Assembly (NCBI RefSeq): GCF_026626885.1
Contig: NZ_JAPNOA010000028.1
Location: forward strand, 62,001 to 126,000
DNA: 64,000 nt
Direction of reading: 5' to 3'
Source: Parathalassolituus penaei
GTDB taxonomy: Bacteria > Pseudomonadota > Gammaproteobacteria > Pseudomonadales > Oceanobacteraceae
The position numbers and the translations under genes are program-made. Every line of letters starts with the position of its first letter. Position 1 is the first letter of the stretch. Positions 1 to 9,508 of this stretch are shown here, piece after piece. The notes under the pieces were generated by a model. That model had not been told where the DNA came from. It made no database searches and was given only the letters and a program-made list of their open reading frames with translations.

Positions 1-37
1 CGTATATAGTTGCAGGGTGAGTCGATCAGTCCTGTAT

Positions 38-400
38 TCAGAGTGTCCTTAATTGCCCGTTGTCGGCCATACCTTCAACCCAGCGATTGAGGTCGCCCGC
101 CGGTCGCACCAGTGAATTCTGCTGGGCCACAATATAGTCACCGGATGCTGCCAGATAGGCCGGAAAATCCGGATGACCATCACGGGCGGCACTGCGCTGC
201 TCATAATCGGCCAGCGAGGCATATCCCCACAGGTGCACAAACTGGTTGATATCGCCAACGCTGGTGACATAACAGCCAAGCGGATGGCCCAGCGTCTGTT
301 TCAGTACCGGCATGGCGAGGCGATCAAATACCTCAATAAACGCCTGCATCTTGCGCGGTTTGATGGTGTAGATCCGGACATCAACCAGCGGCATGGTCAT
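38..400 (-). CDS. NIPSNAP family protein
   Basis: A small 120-residue protein with the NIPSNAP pattern: a VRIYTIKPRKM opening, a central HLWGYASLADYEQR segment and a single ferredoxin-like domain length. Family members are dimeric alpha/beta-barrel proteins of unclear function, often encoded beside catabolic enzymes. The start at 400 is preferred over the upstream ATG at 469 because GGAGGTG lies 5-6 nt before it and the protein then begins directly at the domain. It overlaps the end of the upstream FAD dehydrogenase gene by 20 bp, so the two are probably translationally coupled. It is the last gene of the minus-strand operon that starts with the TRAP transporter. The family assignment is fairly safe; the substrate is unknown. 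Confidence 0.75.
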   Translation of the reverse strand: MTMPLVDVRIYTIKPRKMQAFIEVFDRLAMPVLKQTLGHPLGCYVTSVGDINQFVHLWGYASLADYEQRSAARDGHPDFPAYLAASGDYIVAQQNSLVRPAGDLNRWVEGMADNGQLRTL

Positions 401-2126
401 GAGACACCTCCCCGACCGGCTCTGGTAAATCGGCAATGCCACCGATATGACGGCCAGTGATGTAACCAAAGGTCATGATCGGCCCTAGGGTAATGCCAGC
501 CCCCGGATAATTGCCGCCCATCATGCTGCGCCGGTCGTTGCCGACCGCATACAGGCCCGGCACCGGCGCCTGGTTATTGGCCAGCACCTCACCGTAAACA
601 CTGGTACGAATGCCATCGAAGGTGCCAAGATCCCCCATCAACACCTTGACCGCGTAATACGGCCCCTTGCGCACCGGTGCCACGCACGGATTGGGGCGAT
701 TTTCCGGATCCGCCAGATAGCGGTTGAAACTGGTGGTGCCACGCCCGAACTGCTGATCCTGGCCTTCACTCGCACCGACGTTGTACTCACGCACCGTCTG
801 TTCCAGCGTCGCCGCATCGGCGCCAATGGCGGCCGCCAGCTGGGCCAGGGTCTGACCGCGTTTGAGGTAGCCATTACGCAGGAACGGAGTAATCGGCATC
901 GGTGCCGGTTTGACAAAACCAAGCCCGTATTTGCGCAATGCGGTCTGGTCGCAGATCAGCCACATCCAGGTGTCCTTGCCACGACGACTGGTGCGAATCA
1001 TGTCGACACCGACATCGTGGTAGGAATTCGATTCATTGCAGAAGCGCTGACCGTCCGGTGTGACACCGATAATGCCGGGTTTGTAGCGGTCCAGCAGATG
1101 CGGAAAAACCGCCGTCTGGCCGCCCTGGGTTGGCACCAGTGACACCGGCATCCAGGCCGCCGCCTCCTTGAACACACAGTCAACCCGCACGCCCAGTTGT
1201 TCCACCATGCGGGCGCCGTCACCGGTATTGGTGGCCGGTACCGGCGAATGGTGTTCGCCACCGGCGCGCAGGTGCGGATAGGTACTGGCGAGACGCTGAA
1301 CATCGTGGGAGAAACCACCGCAGGCCAGCACCACCGCACGGCTGGCGACAATATCCCGCTCACTGCCGTTGACCTTGACCCGCGCCCCGGTGACCCGGCC
1401 ATTCTGCTCCAGCAGGCGCACCACCGGCGTCGAGGTAAAAATCGGAATCCCCAGATCCAGCGCTGATTTCGCCAGCCGTGCCGCCAGGGCATTGCCACTG
1501 GTGACGTTGGTGCCACGTCCGTATAACAGCAACTCCTTGATATGCACCCCCAGACGCTTGACCACGTACAGGAATGAGGTCAGCGAGCGGGTCGCGTTAA
1601 AGAAGTGTTTGAGATCCGCATTCGACGAATTGAACATCATGCCGATAAAGGTGATGGTCTTTAACGGCGGCCGCATCCGCTTCATGTCCTCACCCAGCTC
1701 TCGAATATCGTAAGGCGCCGCCAGAATCGAACGACCGATATCAACACCGCCAGGGGCATCCGGGTGATAGTCCGGATACAGGGTCGGCACAAAGGCAACG
1801 CGGGTATGGTCCTCGAAAAACTCCACCATCTCCGGCCCCTTGGCCAGAAACGCCTCTACCTGACGGGCGTCATAAAACTCGCCGGTCTCGTGGCGCAGAT
1901 ACTGGCGGGCCTTGTCTATGCTGTCGTCGGGTGCCTGCTTGCGACCGTGGCGATTGCCCGGTATCCACAACACCCCGCCTGAAAAGGCCGTGGTGCCACC
2001 AAATACCGCGTCTTTCTCAACCACAACGACATTCAGTCCCAGTCGACGGGCGGTAATGGCGGTGGCCAGACCACCGGCACCGGCACCGATCACCAGCAGG
2101 TCACAATTGCCTGGAAGTTCACTCAT
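381..2126 (-). CDS. FAD-dependent dehydrogenase, KstD/fumarate-reductase-like
   Basis: A 581-residue flavoprotein. The N-terminal Rossmann motif VIGAGAGG (about residues 12-19) binds FAD. It is followed by GGTTAFSGG, typical of 3-ketosteroid 1-dehydrogenase and related enoate- or fumarate-type dehydrogenases. The C-terminus has the matching FAD-domain block GLYAVGN...GGNYPGAGITLGPIMTFG. Such enzymes introduce or reduce a C=C bond next to a carbonyl group. A Shine-Dalgarno AAGGAGAA precedes the ATG at 2126. It sits between an SDR gene (17 bp upstream) and the NIPSNAP gene, and a TRAP importer is at the head of the operon. This suggests oxidation of an imported cyclic or carboxylated substrate. 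The exact substrate (steroid, cyclohexane carboxylate or other) cannot be read from sequence. Confidence 0.85.
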   Translation of the reverse strand: MSELPGNCDLLVIGAGAGGLATAITARRLGLNVVVVEKDAVFGGTTAFSGGVLWIPGNRHGRKQAPDDSIDKARQYLRHETGEFYDARQVEAFLAKGPEMVEFFEDHTRVAFVPTLYPDYHPDAPGGVDIGRSILAAPYDIRELGEDMKRMRPPLKTITFIGMMFNSSNADLKHFFNATRSLTSFLYVVKRLGVHIKELLLYGRGTNVTSGNALAARLAKSALDLGIPIFTSTPVVRLLEQNGRVTGARVKVNGSERDIVASRAVVLACGGFSHDVQRLASTYPHLRAGGEHHSPVPATNTGDGARMVEQLGVRVDCVFKEAAAWMPVSLVPTQGGQTAVFPHLLDRYKPGIIGVTPDGQRFCNESNSYHDVGVDMIRTSRRGKDTWMWLICDQTALRKYGLGFVKPAPMPITPFLRNGYLKRGQTLAQLAAAIGADAATLEQTVREYNVGASEGQDQQFGRGTTSFNRYLADPENRPNPCVAPVRKGPYYAVKVLMGDLGTFDGIRTSVYGEVLANNQAPVPGLYAVGNDRRSMMGGNYPGAGITLGPIMTFGYITGRHIGGIADLPEPVGEVSHDHAAG

Positions 2127-2143
2127 ATTGTTCTCCTTGCTGC

Positions 2144-2959
2144 TCAGGCTTTGGCACTGAAACCGGGACGCGGAATCAGGTGCATCAGCATGTTGTCGAG
2201 GCCACCATCCACCACCAGCTCGGTGCCATTGATATAGGATGAGCGTTCGGAGAGTAAAAACAGCGCGGCGTTGGCGATATCCTCAGGGCGACCGATACGA
2301 CCGCAGGCGGTCATCTGTTCACGGGCTTCGGTAATACCGGGATGGGCGTAGAAGGGTTCTGACAAGGCGGTACGGATCATGCCCGGACAGATCACATTGC
2401 TGCGAATCCGCTGCGCTGCCAGCTCCACGGCCAACTGCCGCGACAGCAGCGTGACCCCGGCCTTGCTGGCGCTGTAGGCACCGCTGCGTGTTTGTGGCAT
2501 CAGCGCCGCCACCGAGGCGATAAACACCAGCGACGCCGCCCCGGCCTGGGTCATCAGAGGCACCAGCGCACGGGCACACATCAGCGAACCGGTGAGGTTG
2601 ACCTGCAACACCCGGTTCCAGTCATCCAGACTGACCTCCAGCAGCGGCCCGGCCCGCAAAATACCGGCGCAGTTCACCAGCCCGTCGAGCTGACCAAAAC
2701 GCCCGGCAATGGCAGCAGCAGCACTGGCCACTGACGCTTCATCGCCAATATCACAGCCCAGCACCAGGCTGCGCTCGCGGGCAGTCTCCGCCTCGACCAG
2801 GCTCTGGCAACCGTCGGTATTGAGATCCAGCAGTGCCACCCGCGCCCCTGCCTGCAACAGCTGACGGGCGACTGCCGCGCCGATACCGCTACCGGCACCG
2901 GTCACGGCATAGGTGCCGGACGCCAGCCCCAGCCACTCGATCTTGTGTACATCACTCAT
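2144..2959 (-). CDS. SDR family NAD(P)-dependent oxidoreductase
   Basis: A classical short-chain dehydrogenase/reductase of 271 residues. It shows the nucleotide-binding motif TGAGSGIG near residue 20, the NCAG variant of the NNAG structural motif, a catalytic Ser in FIASVAA, and the YSASK catalytic Tyr-Lys pair. The C-terminal LNG-type segment is YINGTELVVDGG. AGAGGAATAATC precedes the ATG at 2959. It probably interconverts a hydroxyl and a keto group on the same substrate as the neighbouring FAD dehydrogenase, since both lie in one minus-strand operon. A 128-bp gap separates it from dctM upstream, which may hold an internal promoter, though none is obvious. Confidence 0.88.
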   Translation of the reverse strand: MSDVHKIEWLGLASGTYAVTGAGSGIGAAVARQLLQAGARVALLDLNTDGCQSLVEAETARERSLVLGCDIGDEASVASAAAAIAGRFGQLDGLVNCAGILRAGPLLEVSLDDWNRVLQVNLTGSLMCARALVPLMTQAGAASLVFIASVAALMPQTRSGAYSASKAGVTLLSRQLAVELAAQRIRSNVICPGMIRTALSEPFYAHPGITEAREQMTACGRIGRPEDIANAALFLLSERSSYINGTELVVDGGLDNMLMHLIPRPGFSAKA

Positions 2960-3087
2960 GATTATTCCTCTTGATATGCCTTTGGCGGCCGCACGAATCC
3001 GGCACGCCTGTTGGAATGCACGACATTTTTTATCAGTGATTATGGATACCGGCCGTCAGGGCCGAATATATCCGGATTAAATACGGA

Positions 3088-4380
3088 TCAGCGCGATAAC
3101 ATGCCCAGCGCCAATACCGGAAACATGACCAGCAACGCCAGCCGGACAATATCCGACAGCACAAACGGAAATACCCCCCGGAATATCCGTCCGACCGGCA
3201 CATCCGGCAGCATGGATTTGATAACAAATACGTTAATACCCACCGGAGGGGTAATCAGCCCGACCTCAACGGTAATCACCGCCACAATACCGAACCAGAC
3301 CGGATCAAAACCGGCATCCAGGATGACCGGCAATACCACCGGAATGGTCAGCAGCAACATGGCCAGACTGTCCATCACGCAGCCCAGAATCACAAACAGC
3401 CCAAGCACCATAAACAGCACGGCATACGGCGGCAGCCCGAGTCCGCCCACCCACTCGGCCAGGAAAAACGACACCCGCGACACCGACAGGAAATAACCGA
3501 AGATCTCGGCCCCGATGATCATGAAAAAGATCATGGCCGACAGCGACAGGGTTTCTTCCAGTGCCTCCATAAAACCGGGCAGACGGACGCCCCGGAACAA
3601 GGCGATCCAGAAGGTGATAAAGGCACCCACCGCCGCCGCTTCGGTCGGGGTAAAAATACCGCTGTAGATGCCCCCGATAATCAGGGCAAACACCCCCATA
3701 AAGGGCATCACACCGCGCAGGCCACGCAATTTTTCGCCCCAGCTGGTCGGTGTACCCGGTTGTGCCAGATGCGGATAGAAATACACCAGCAAGGCGATGG
3801 TGACACAGTACAGCAACAGCCCGACCAGCCCCGGAATCAGACCGGCCATAAACATCTCACCGACCGACTGCTCGGTAATCAGGGCATACAGCAACAGCGC
3901 AATACTGGGCGGAATCATGATGCCGAGGGTGCCACCGGCGGCCAGCGTACCGGTCGCCAGGGAGTCGGCGTAACCATGCTTGCGCATTTCCGGCAGCGCC
4001 ACTTTCGACATGCTGGCAGCGGTCGCTACCGACGAGCCGGAGATGGCCGAAAACACACCACAGGACACCACCGCTGCCAGCGCCATGCCACCGCGCCAGC
4101 CACCAAACAGGGTGCGGGCAGCGTTGAACAGCTCACTGGACATATTGGCCTTGGAGGCCAGAATCCCCATCAGGATAAACATCGGAATCGGGCTGTAACT
4201 GTAGTTACTGAGCACCTCGAACGGACCCGCCTCGAGAATGGCCACCGCCGGTTCAAACGCGACGATCAGACCAAACCCCAGCAAACCGGTGGCCGCCATC
4301 GCCAACGAAATCGGACAGCGCAAGGCAATAAATACCAGCATCGCCGCCATACACAGCAGCCCCAGCAATGGCGCACTCAT
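3088..4380 (-). CDS. dctM: TRAP transporter large permease (DctM type)
   Basis: A 430-residue, strongly hydrophobic protein with about 12 predicted membrane segments and family signatures such as GTLAAGGTLGIMIPPSI and the C-terminal LITPPVGINVFVIKSM. DctM subunits form the elevator-like transport core of TRAP systems and move a carboxylate substrate with sodium ions. Its ATG (4378-4380) overlaps the dctQ stop codon in an ATGA arrangement, so the permease subunits are translationally coupled. Full length for the family. Confidence 0.93.
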   Translation of the reverse strand: MSAPLLGLLCMAAMLVFIALRCPISLAMAATGLLGFGLIVAFEPAVAILEAGPFEVLSNYSYSPIPMFILMGILASKANMSSELFNAARTLFGGWRGGMALAAVVSCGVFSAISGSSVATAASMSKVALPEMRKHGYADSLATGTLAAGGTLGIMIPPSIALLLYALITEQSVGEMFMAGLIPGLVGLLLYCVTIALLVYFYPHLAQPGTPTSWGEKLRGLRGVMPFMGVFALIIGGIYSGIFTPTEAAAVGAFITFWIALFRGVRLPGFMEALEETLSLSAMIFFMIIGAEIFGYFLSVSRVSFFLAEWVGGLGLPPYAVLFMVLGLFVILGCVMDSLAMLLLTIPVVLPVILDAGFDPVWFGIVAVITVEVGLITPPVGINVFVIKSMLPDVPVGRIFRGVFPFVLSDIVRLALLVMFPVLALGMLSR

Positions 4381-4895
4381 ACATGCACCTCCTGATGGTG
4401 TTCACGATGACGCAGCAGACGGATACCGGCCAGCACCGCTTGCAGCGCCACCATCACCAGAATCAGCGCCGCCGGACCATACAGCCACTCCAGTGGCCAC
4501 TGCAGATCCTGGGTTTTTTCGGCATTCAGGCGCGCCATTTCAGCAGCATCGGTAAAACGCCAGCACAGCAAGGCCGCCAGACCACCAAACAGCACCAGAT
4601 AGATACCATCGAGAATATCCCGATAACGGCTGTTCATGGCCGCCGTAAAGATATCCACAATAATCTGGCCTTTATCCACGGCATGGGGAAACGCCAGCAA
4701 CATGGCAAACATCAGGCCAAAACGGACCATTTCGATACCACCGGAAAAGGTCATATCAATGGCGCCATCGCTGATACCAAACAGCCAGCGCAACGTTACG
4801 TCAGCGCAGATAATCAGCATAATCACAACCAGTATCAGGGCCGCCAGCCGGTACATCAGTAAGGATATATATCCGGGTATTTCTGCAATATTCAT
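4377..4895 (-). CDS. dctQ: TRAP transporter small permease (DctQ type)
   Basis: A 172-residue membrane protein with four predicted helices. It includes the ADVTLRWLFGIS segment characteristic of DctQ subunits and a W-rich central region. It forms the membrane complex with DctM and docks the periplasmic binding protein. The ATG at 4895 follows GGGAGTG. The stop overlaps the dctM start by 4 bp. A 123-bp gap without recognisable features separates it from the dctP stop. Confidence 0.9.
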   Translation of the reverse strand: MNIAEIPGYISLLMYRLAALILVVIMLIICADVTLRWLFGISDGAIDMTFSGGIEMVRFGLMFAMLLAFPHAVDKGQIIVDIFTAAMNSRYRDILDGIYLVLFGGLAALLCWRFTDAAEMARLNAEKTQDLQWPLEWLYGPAALILVMVALQAVLAGIRLLRHREHHQEVHV

Positions 4896-5018
4896 TTGAA
4901 TTCACTCCCGATATGGGCGACCACGCCAAAACCATTCCTGCCAGCCCGAAGGCAGCATAAATCACAAGGTTTGACGGGGTCGCGGGATCAGTTCAGGGAA
5001 ATAGAACGGTCGCCGGTA

Positions 5019-6053
5019 TCAGGACTCACAACGGTCCGACACCTGCAGGGCATGCTGGTAGATTTCACCCACCTTGATGCCCTTGCTCTCCAGCTCAGTG
5101 GCGTAATGTTTGACGGCAGCATCGACCACCGGTTTCCAGGCCGGATTTTCCACCCCGCCTTCAACGGTATGGATTTCGTGACCGAGGGCGCGCGCCTGCT
5201 CAACCCCGTTGATATCCAGCACATCGTAGGCAGCACCGAGCTTGCGAGACCACTCGACGCCGGAGTTACGGTCAATCACGGCCTTGAGATCGGCCGGCAG
5301 GCGCTGGTAGGTGCGGGAGTTCATGGTGGCAACAAAGGCCAGAGAATAGAGTCCGATTTCCGTGTGTTTATCGGCCAGCTCGTTCAGCCGGAACGACGTC
5401 ATCGCCTCCCACGGCAACGCCACACCATTGATCACCCCACGCGACATGGCGCCGTACATTTCCGGTGCCGCCAGCCCCACGGGTTCGGCGCCCAGCCCTT
5501 TCAGCAGCTCACCGGCAACCACGGTCGGCCGCCGGATCATCATGCCTGCAACATCGTGCGGCTCCTTGACCAGTTTGCCTTTGGTGTGAATATGTCCAGG
5601 GCCATGGGTGAACATGAACAGCACATGGGCATCGTCGTATTCGCCCTTGAAAGTACCTTCCTGATACAGATTCTGGACCACACAGGAACCCTGCTCACCG
5701 GTCTGGACAATACCCGGCAGCTCGACAATCTGGGTGATCGGAAAACGGTTGGCGGTATAACCCTGAATCGACACCCCGACATCGGCAATACCCTTCACCA
5801 CCGAATCATAGGTCTGCACCGCTTTGGCCAGAGTCTGGGCCGGGTACATTTCGACACGGATACGACCGTTGGAATCGGCCTCAACCTGTTTGGCCCAGGA
5901 ATCCAGGGTTTTGGCAATACCTGAAGTTGCAGGCCAGAAATGGGCAAAACGCAAATTAACTTCCGCTGCCGTCGCCGCTGAGGACCAGCCAAAGGACGAA
6001 ACCGACAACACCGAAGCAACCACGACCGACAGTTTTTTTATTGTACTTTTCAT
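5019..6053 (-). CDS. dctP: TRAP transporter substrate-binding protein (DctP type)
   Basis: A 344-residue periplasmic solute-binding protein. A signal peptide ends near the AATAA/EVN boundary at about residue 30. The family hallmark LRFAHFWPATSG and the region around IRRPTVVAGELLKGLGAEPVGLAAPEMYGAMSRGVINGV are present. The latter holds the conserved Arg that clamps the substrate carboxylate in this family. As the first gene of the operon it delivers the substrate to DctQM. The gene is transcribed away from the 426-bp intergenic region behind flavodoxin, where its promoter must lie. The substrate cannot be named, but the downstream KstD-like and SDR enzymes point to a cyclic or steroid-like carboxylate (inference). 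Confidence 0.92.
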   Translation of the reverse strand: MKSTIKKLSVVVASVLSVSSFGWSSAATAAEVNLRFAHFWPATSGIAKTLDSWAKQVEADSNGRIRVEMYPAQTLAKAVQTYDSVVKGIADVGVSIQGYTANRFPITQIVELPGIVQTGEQGSCVVQNLYQEGTFKGEYDDAHVLFMFTHGPGHIHTKGKLVKEPHDVAGMMIRRPTVVAGELLKGLGAEPVGLAAPEMYGAMSRGVINGVALPWEAMTSFRLNELADKHTEIGLYSLAFVATMNSRTYQRLPADLKAVIDRNSGVEWSRKLGAAYDVLDINGVEQARALGHEIHTVEGGVENPAWKPVVDAAVKHYATELESKGIKVGEIYQHALQVSDRCES

Positions 6054-6441
6054 ATGAGACCCCGCGCCCGATGGCCAGCCACCGGGACACTCTGATTATT
6101 ATTCTGAAGCCCTGAAAACCGGGGCAGCCTTTTCGAGCACTCGAAAAACCCCATGAATACTGGACCAACGGAGACTGCTCACCAACATCAGCAACAAGTA
6201 GCGTCGGGCAGTACGGCTAATCTAGAGCCAGACAGCCAATAGCAAAATTCACAAACTACGCGTTCAACAGGATTTTTCGCGCATGGCTTGTTTTGATAAC
6301 GATAACAGCTGGAAGAGATGCAACAGAACAGGCCAGCGAAAACTGGATAAAAGCCAGAGCGGGGCGGGAGATTGCTATGAGAGGGGCTTTGGCGGTTTCG
6401 GGAATACACTCTCACCGGCAAACACTGAATATCCGGCATTC
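6054..6441. other. Non-coding leader region upstream of the TRAP operon
   Basis: This region carries no convincing gene. The short reading frames here have no ribosome binding site, domain or coding character. It must contain the dctP promoter (minus strand), but no clear -35/-10 pair or sigma-54 element was recognised. Nothing else distinct was seen. Confidence 0.5.
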
Positions 6442-6467
6442 AAAAATGAATGGCCGGTTTCCCGGCC
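6442..6467 (-). terminator. Intrinsic terminator of the flavodoxin gene
   Basis: A perfect 6-bp GC stem GGCCGG/CCGGCC (6452-6457 and 6462-6467) with a TTTC loop, read on the minus strand. It is followed by ATTC and a short T-run (complement of 6442-6446). It lies 12 bp after the flavodoxin stop codon. Confidence 0.6.
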
Positions 6468-6479
6468 CTTCAGGATAAC

Positions 6480-7504
<1,025 letters not shown>

Positions 7505-9385
7505 ATGACCAACTCTGTGTTTGCTGCCCGTCAGCGCTCCTGGTCGGGGGTTGCCCTGGTTTTATCCGGGTTGTTAGCTATTGCTTTATTGATACCCTCT
7601 ACGCGCTTTCAGGCCTGGCATGCCTGGTGGCTACATCCGGTGCCAGCGTTCTGGATTCTGGTTGCGCTGCTGCCAGCACTGGTGTTGCTGGTGATCCTTA
7701 TTTCCCATCGTTATTACGCTCTGCGCGACCGTGAACGGCTGGCACTGCTGGATAACATCGTGGATTCCATGCCGGATGTGGTGTTTCTGAAAGATCTGGA
7801 TGGTGTTTACTGCATTGCCAACCAGCGTGCTCGCACCGGGACGGGCATTGATCCACTGAACAAAACCGATTTTGAACTGTTCGAGCCCGATGTTGCTCGT
7901 CGTCACCGCGATGTTGATCTGGAGACCATTCGTCTTGGCAAAGGTCATCGCAATGAGGAATGGGTCAGCACTCGAGATGGCAAAAAACTGCTGCTGGAGA
8001 CCAGTAAAACGCCACTGTACAACGCTATGGGCCGTTGTATAGGTGTTCTGGGGGTCAGTCGCGATATCACCGAATTGCGCAAGGCCCAGAACAATCTGGA
8101 GCATATTGCTCATCACGACGCTCTCACCGGGCTCGCCAACCGTACCCTGCTAAGCAAGAAATTCGATTTTGCCTTGCGCCTGGCCCGTCGTCGCGATGAG
8201 CCGTTAGCGGTAATTTTCTTCGATCTTGATCGCTTCAAGGACATCAACGACACCCTTGGCCACGACGTGGGCGACCTGTTGTTGCAGGAAGTGGCGCTGC
8301 GTCTGCGTCGTAATCTGCGCGACTCCGACCTCTGTGCCCGTCTGGGGGGCGATGAATTTATTCTGGTGTTGCCAGGCTCGGGTGAACGAGAAGAATTGCA
8401 ACGCAAGGCCAATCAGCTGCTGCGTGCAGTGTCGCGCCCGTATGAGATCAAGGGCCATGTGCTTACCGTGTTTGCCAGCGCCGGTATCAGTATCTTCCCG
8501 GAAGACGGCCGTGATGTTGAAACCCTGATCCGCCATGCCGACGCCGCCTTGCATCAGGCCAAGGAAAACGGCCGCAACGGCTTCTTCTTTTATGAGCGTT
8601 CCCTCACCGATAGCCTCTATTCCCGTATGACGCTGGAGCAGGACCTGCGCCACGCCCTGGAGCAACGTCAGTTCACCATGGTATATCAGCCGCAGTTCCG
8701 TCTTGGTGAGGCACGTCCGCGGCGTGTCGAGGCTCTGATGCGCTGGCACCATCCACGTCGTGGCAATATTTCACCGCTGGAATTTATCGCCATTGCTGAA
8801 ACCACCGGCATGATCATCGAGATTGGTGAATGGGCGATGGAAACCGCCTGCCGTCAGTTCCTGACCTGGCGTCAGCAGAACGTGCGACTCGACAAGATTG
8901 CGATCAACGTGTCAGCCATCCAGATCAACTCCGGCTTTGCCGACCGGGTGTTGCTGCTGTTGAAGGAGCTCGATTTTGATCCGCGCAGTCTGGAGCTGGA
9001 AATCACCGAAACCGCCATGATGAGTGGCATCATCGAAGTGAACCGCCAGATCAACCAGTTGCGCGCTCACGGTGTTGAGTTCTCCATTGATGACTTCGGC
9101 ACCGGTTATTCATCGCTCAGCAAGATCAAGTCGATGCCGGTCTCGTTGCTGAAAATCGACCAGTCGTTTGTGCGCGACATCAACGACGACATCAACGACT
9201 ACGAAATCGCCCGTGCGGTGATCCTGATGGCCAAGAGTCTGGGTCTGACCGTGGTGGCGGAAGGGGTTGAGAATCAGGCCCAGGAAAGCACCCTGCAGCG
9301 ACTCGGTTGTGACTGGGTGCAGGGTTATCTGTACGGCATGCCTCTGACCGGCGAAGCGTTTGTGGAAACCTATCGACAGAGCTGA
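7505..9385 (+). CDS. Membrane PAS-GGDEF-EAL cyclic-di-GMP enzyme
   Basis: A 626-residue protein with two N-terminal membrane helices (about residues 12-35 and 43-70). A PAS domain follows (DSMPDVVFLKDLDG to GVSRDITELRKAQ), then GGDEF and EAL domains. The cyclase signature GGDEF is intact and is preceded, five residues upstream, by RDSD, an RxxD product-inhibition I-site. The EAL domain keeps VEALMRW, NVSAIQ, EITET, DDFGTG, LKIDQSF and VAEGVE, so phosphodiesterase residues are also present. Net activity (synthesis or breakdown of c-di-GMP) cannot be predicted. The ATG at 7505 is chosen over an in-frame TTG at 7490 because AAAGGA lies 6 nt before it. It stands alone 123 bp before parC. Confidence 0.92.
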   Translation: MTNSVFAARQRSWSGVALVLSGLLAIALLIPSTRFQAWHAWWLHPVPAFWILVALLPALVLLVILISHRYYALRDRERLALLDNIVDSMPDVVFLKDLDGVYCIANQRARTGTGIDPLNKTDFELFEPDVARRHRDVDLETIRLGKGHRNEEWVSTRDGKKLLLETSKTPLYNAMGRCIGVLGVSRDITELRKAQNNLEHIAHHDALTGLANRTLLSKKFDFALRLARRRDEPLAVIFFDLDRFKDINDTLGHDVGDLLLQEVALRLRRNLRDSDLCARLGGDEFILVLPGSGEREELQRKANQLLRAVSRPYEIKGHVLTVFASAGISIFPEDGRDVETLIRHADAALHQAKENGRNGFFFYERSLTDSLYSRMTLEQDLRHALEQRQFTMVYQPQFRLGEARPRRVEALMRWHHPRRGNISPLEFIAIAETTGMIIEIGEWAMETACRQFLTWRQQNVRLDKIAINVSAIQINSGFADRVLLLLKELDFDPRSLELEITETAMMSGIIEVNRQINQLRAHGVEFSIDDFGTGYSSLSKIKSMPVSLLKIDQSFVRDINDDINDYEIARAVILMAKSLGLTVVAEGVENQAQESTLQRLGCDWVQGYLYGMPLTGEAFVETYRQS

Positions 9386-9508
9386 GTGCAAACACACGCC
9401 CGTCGCCGCTACTTCCCCTGCGACCAACTGATTTGGGTGCAGTGATTGTCCTGATGGTGTGAGTCAGTCACAATCGCTGCAACTTCAAAGCAGACATATC
9501 CGAATTCC

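Noticed and set aside
6054-6441. Sigma-54 promoter for the TRAP operon
   Set aside because: No GG-N10-GC element with flanking consensus was found on the minus strand.
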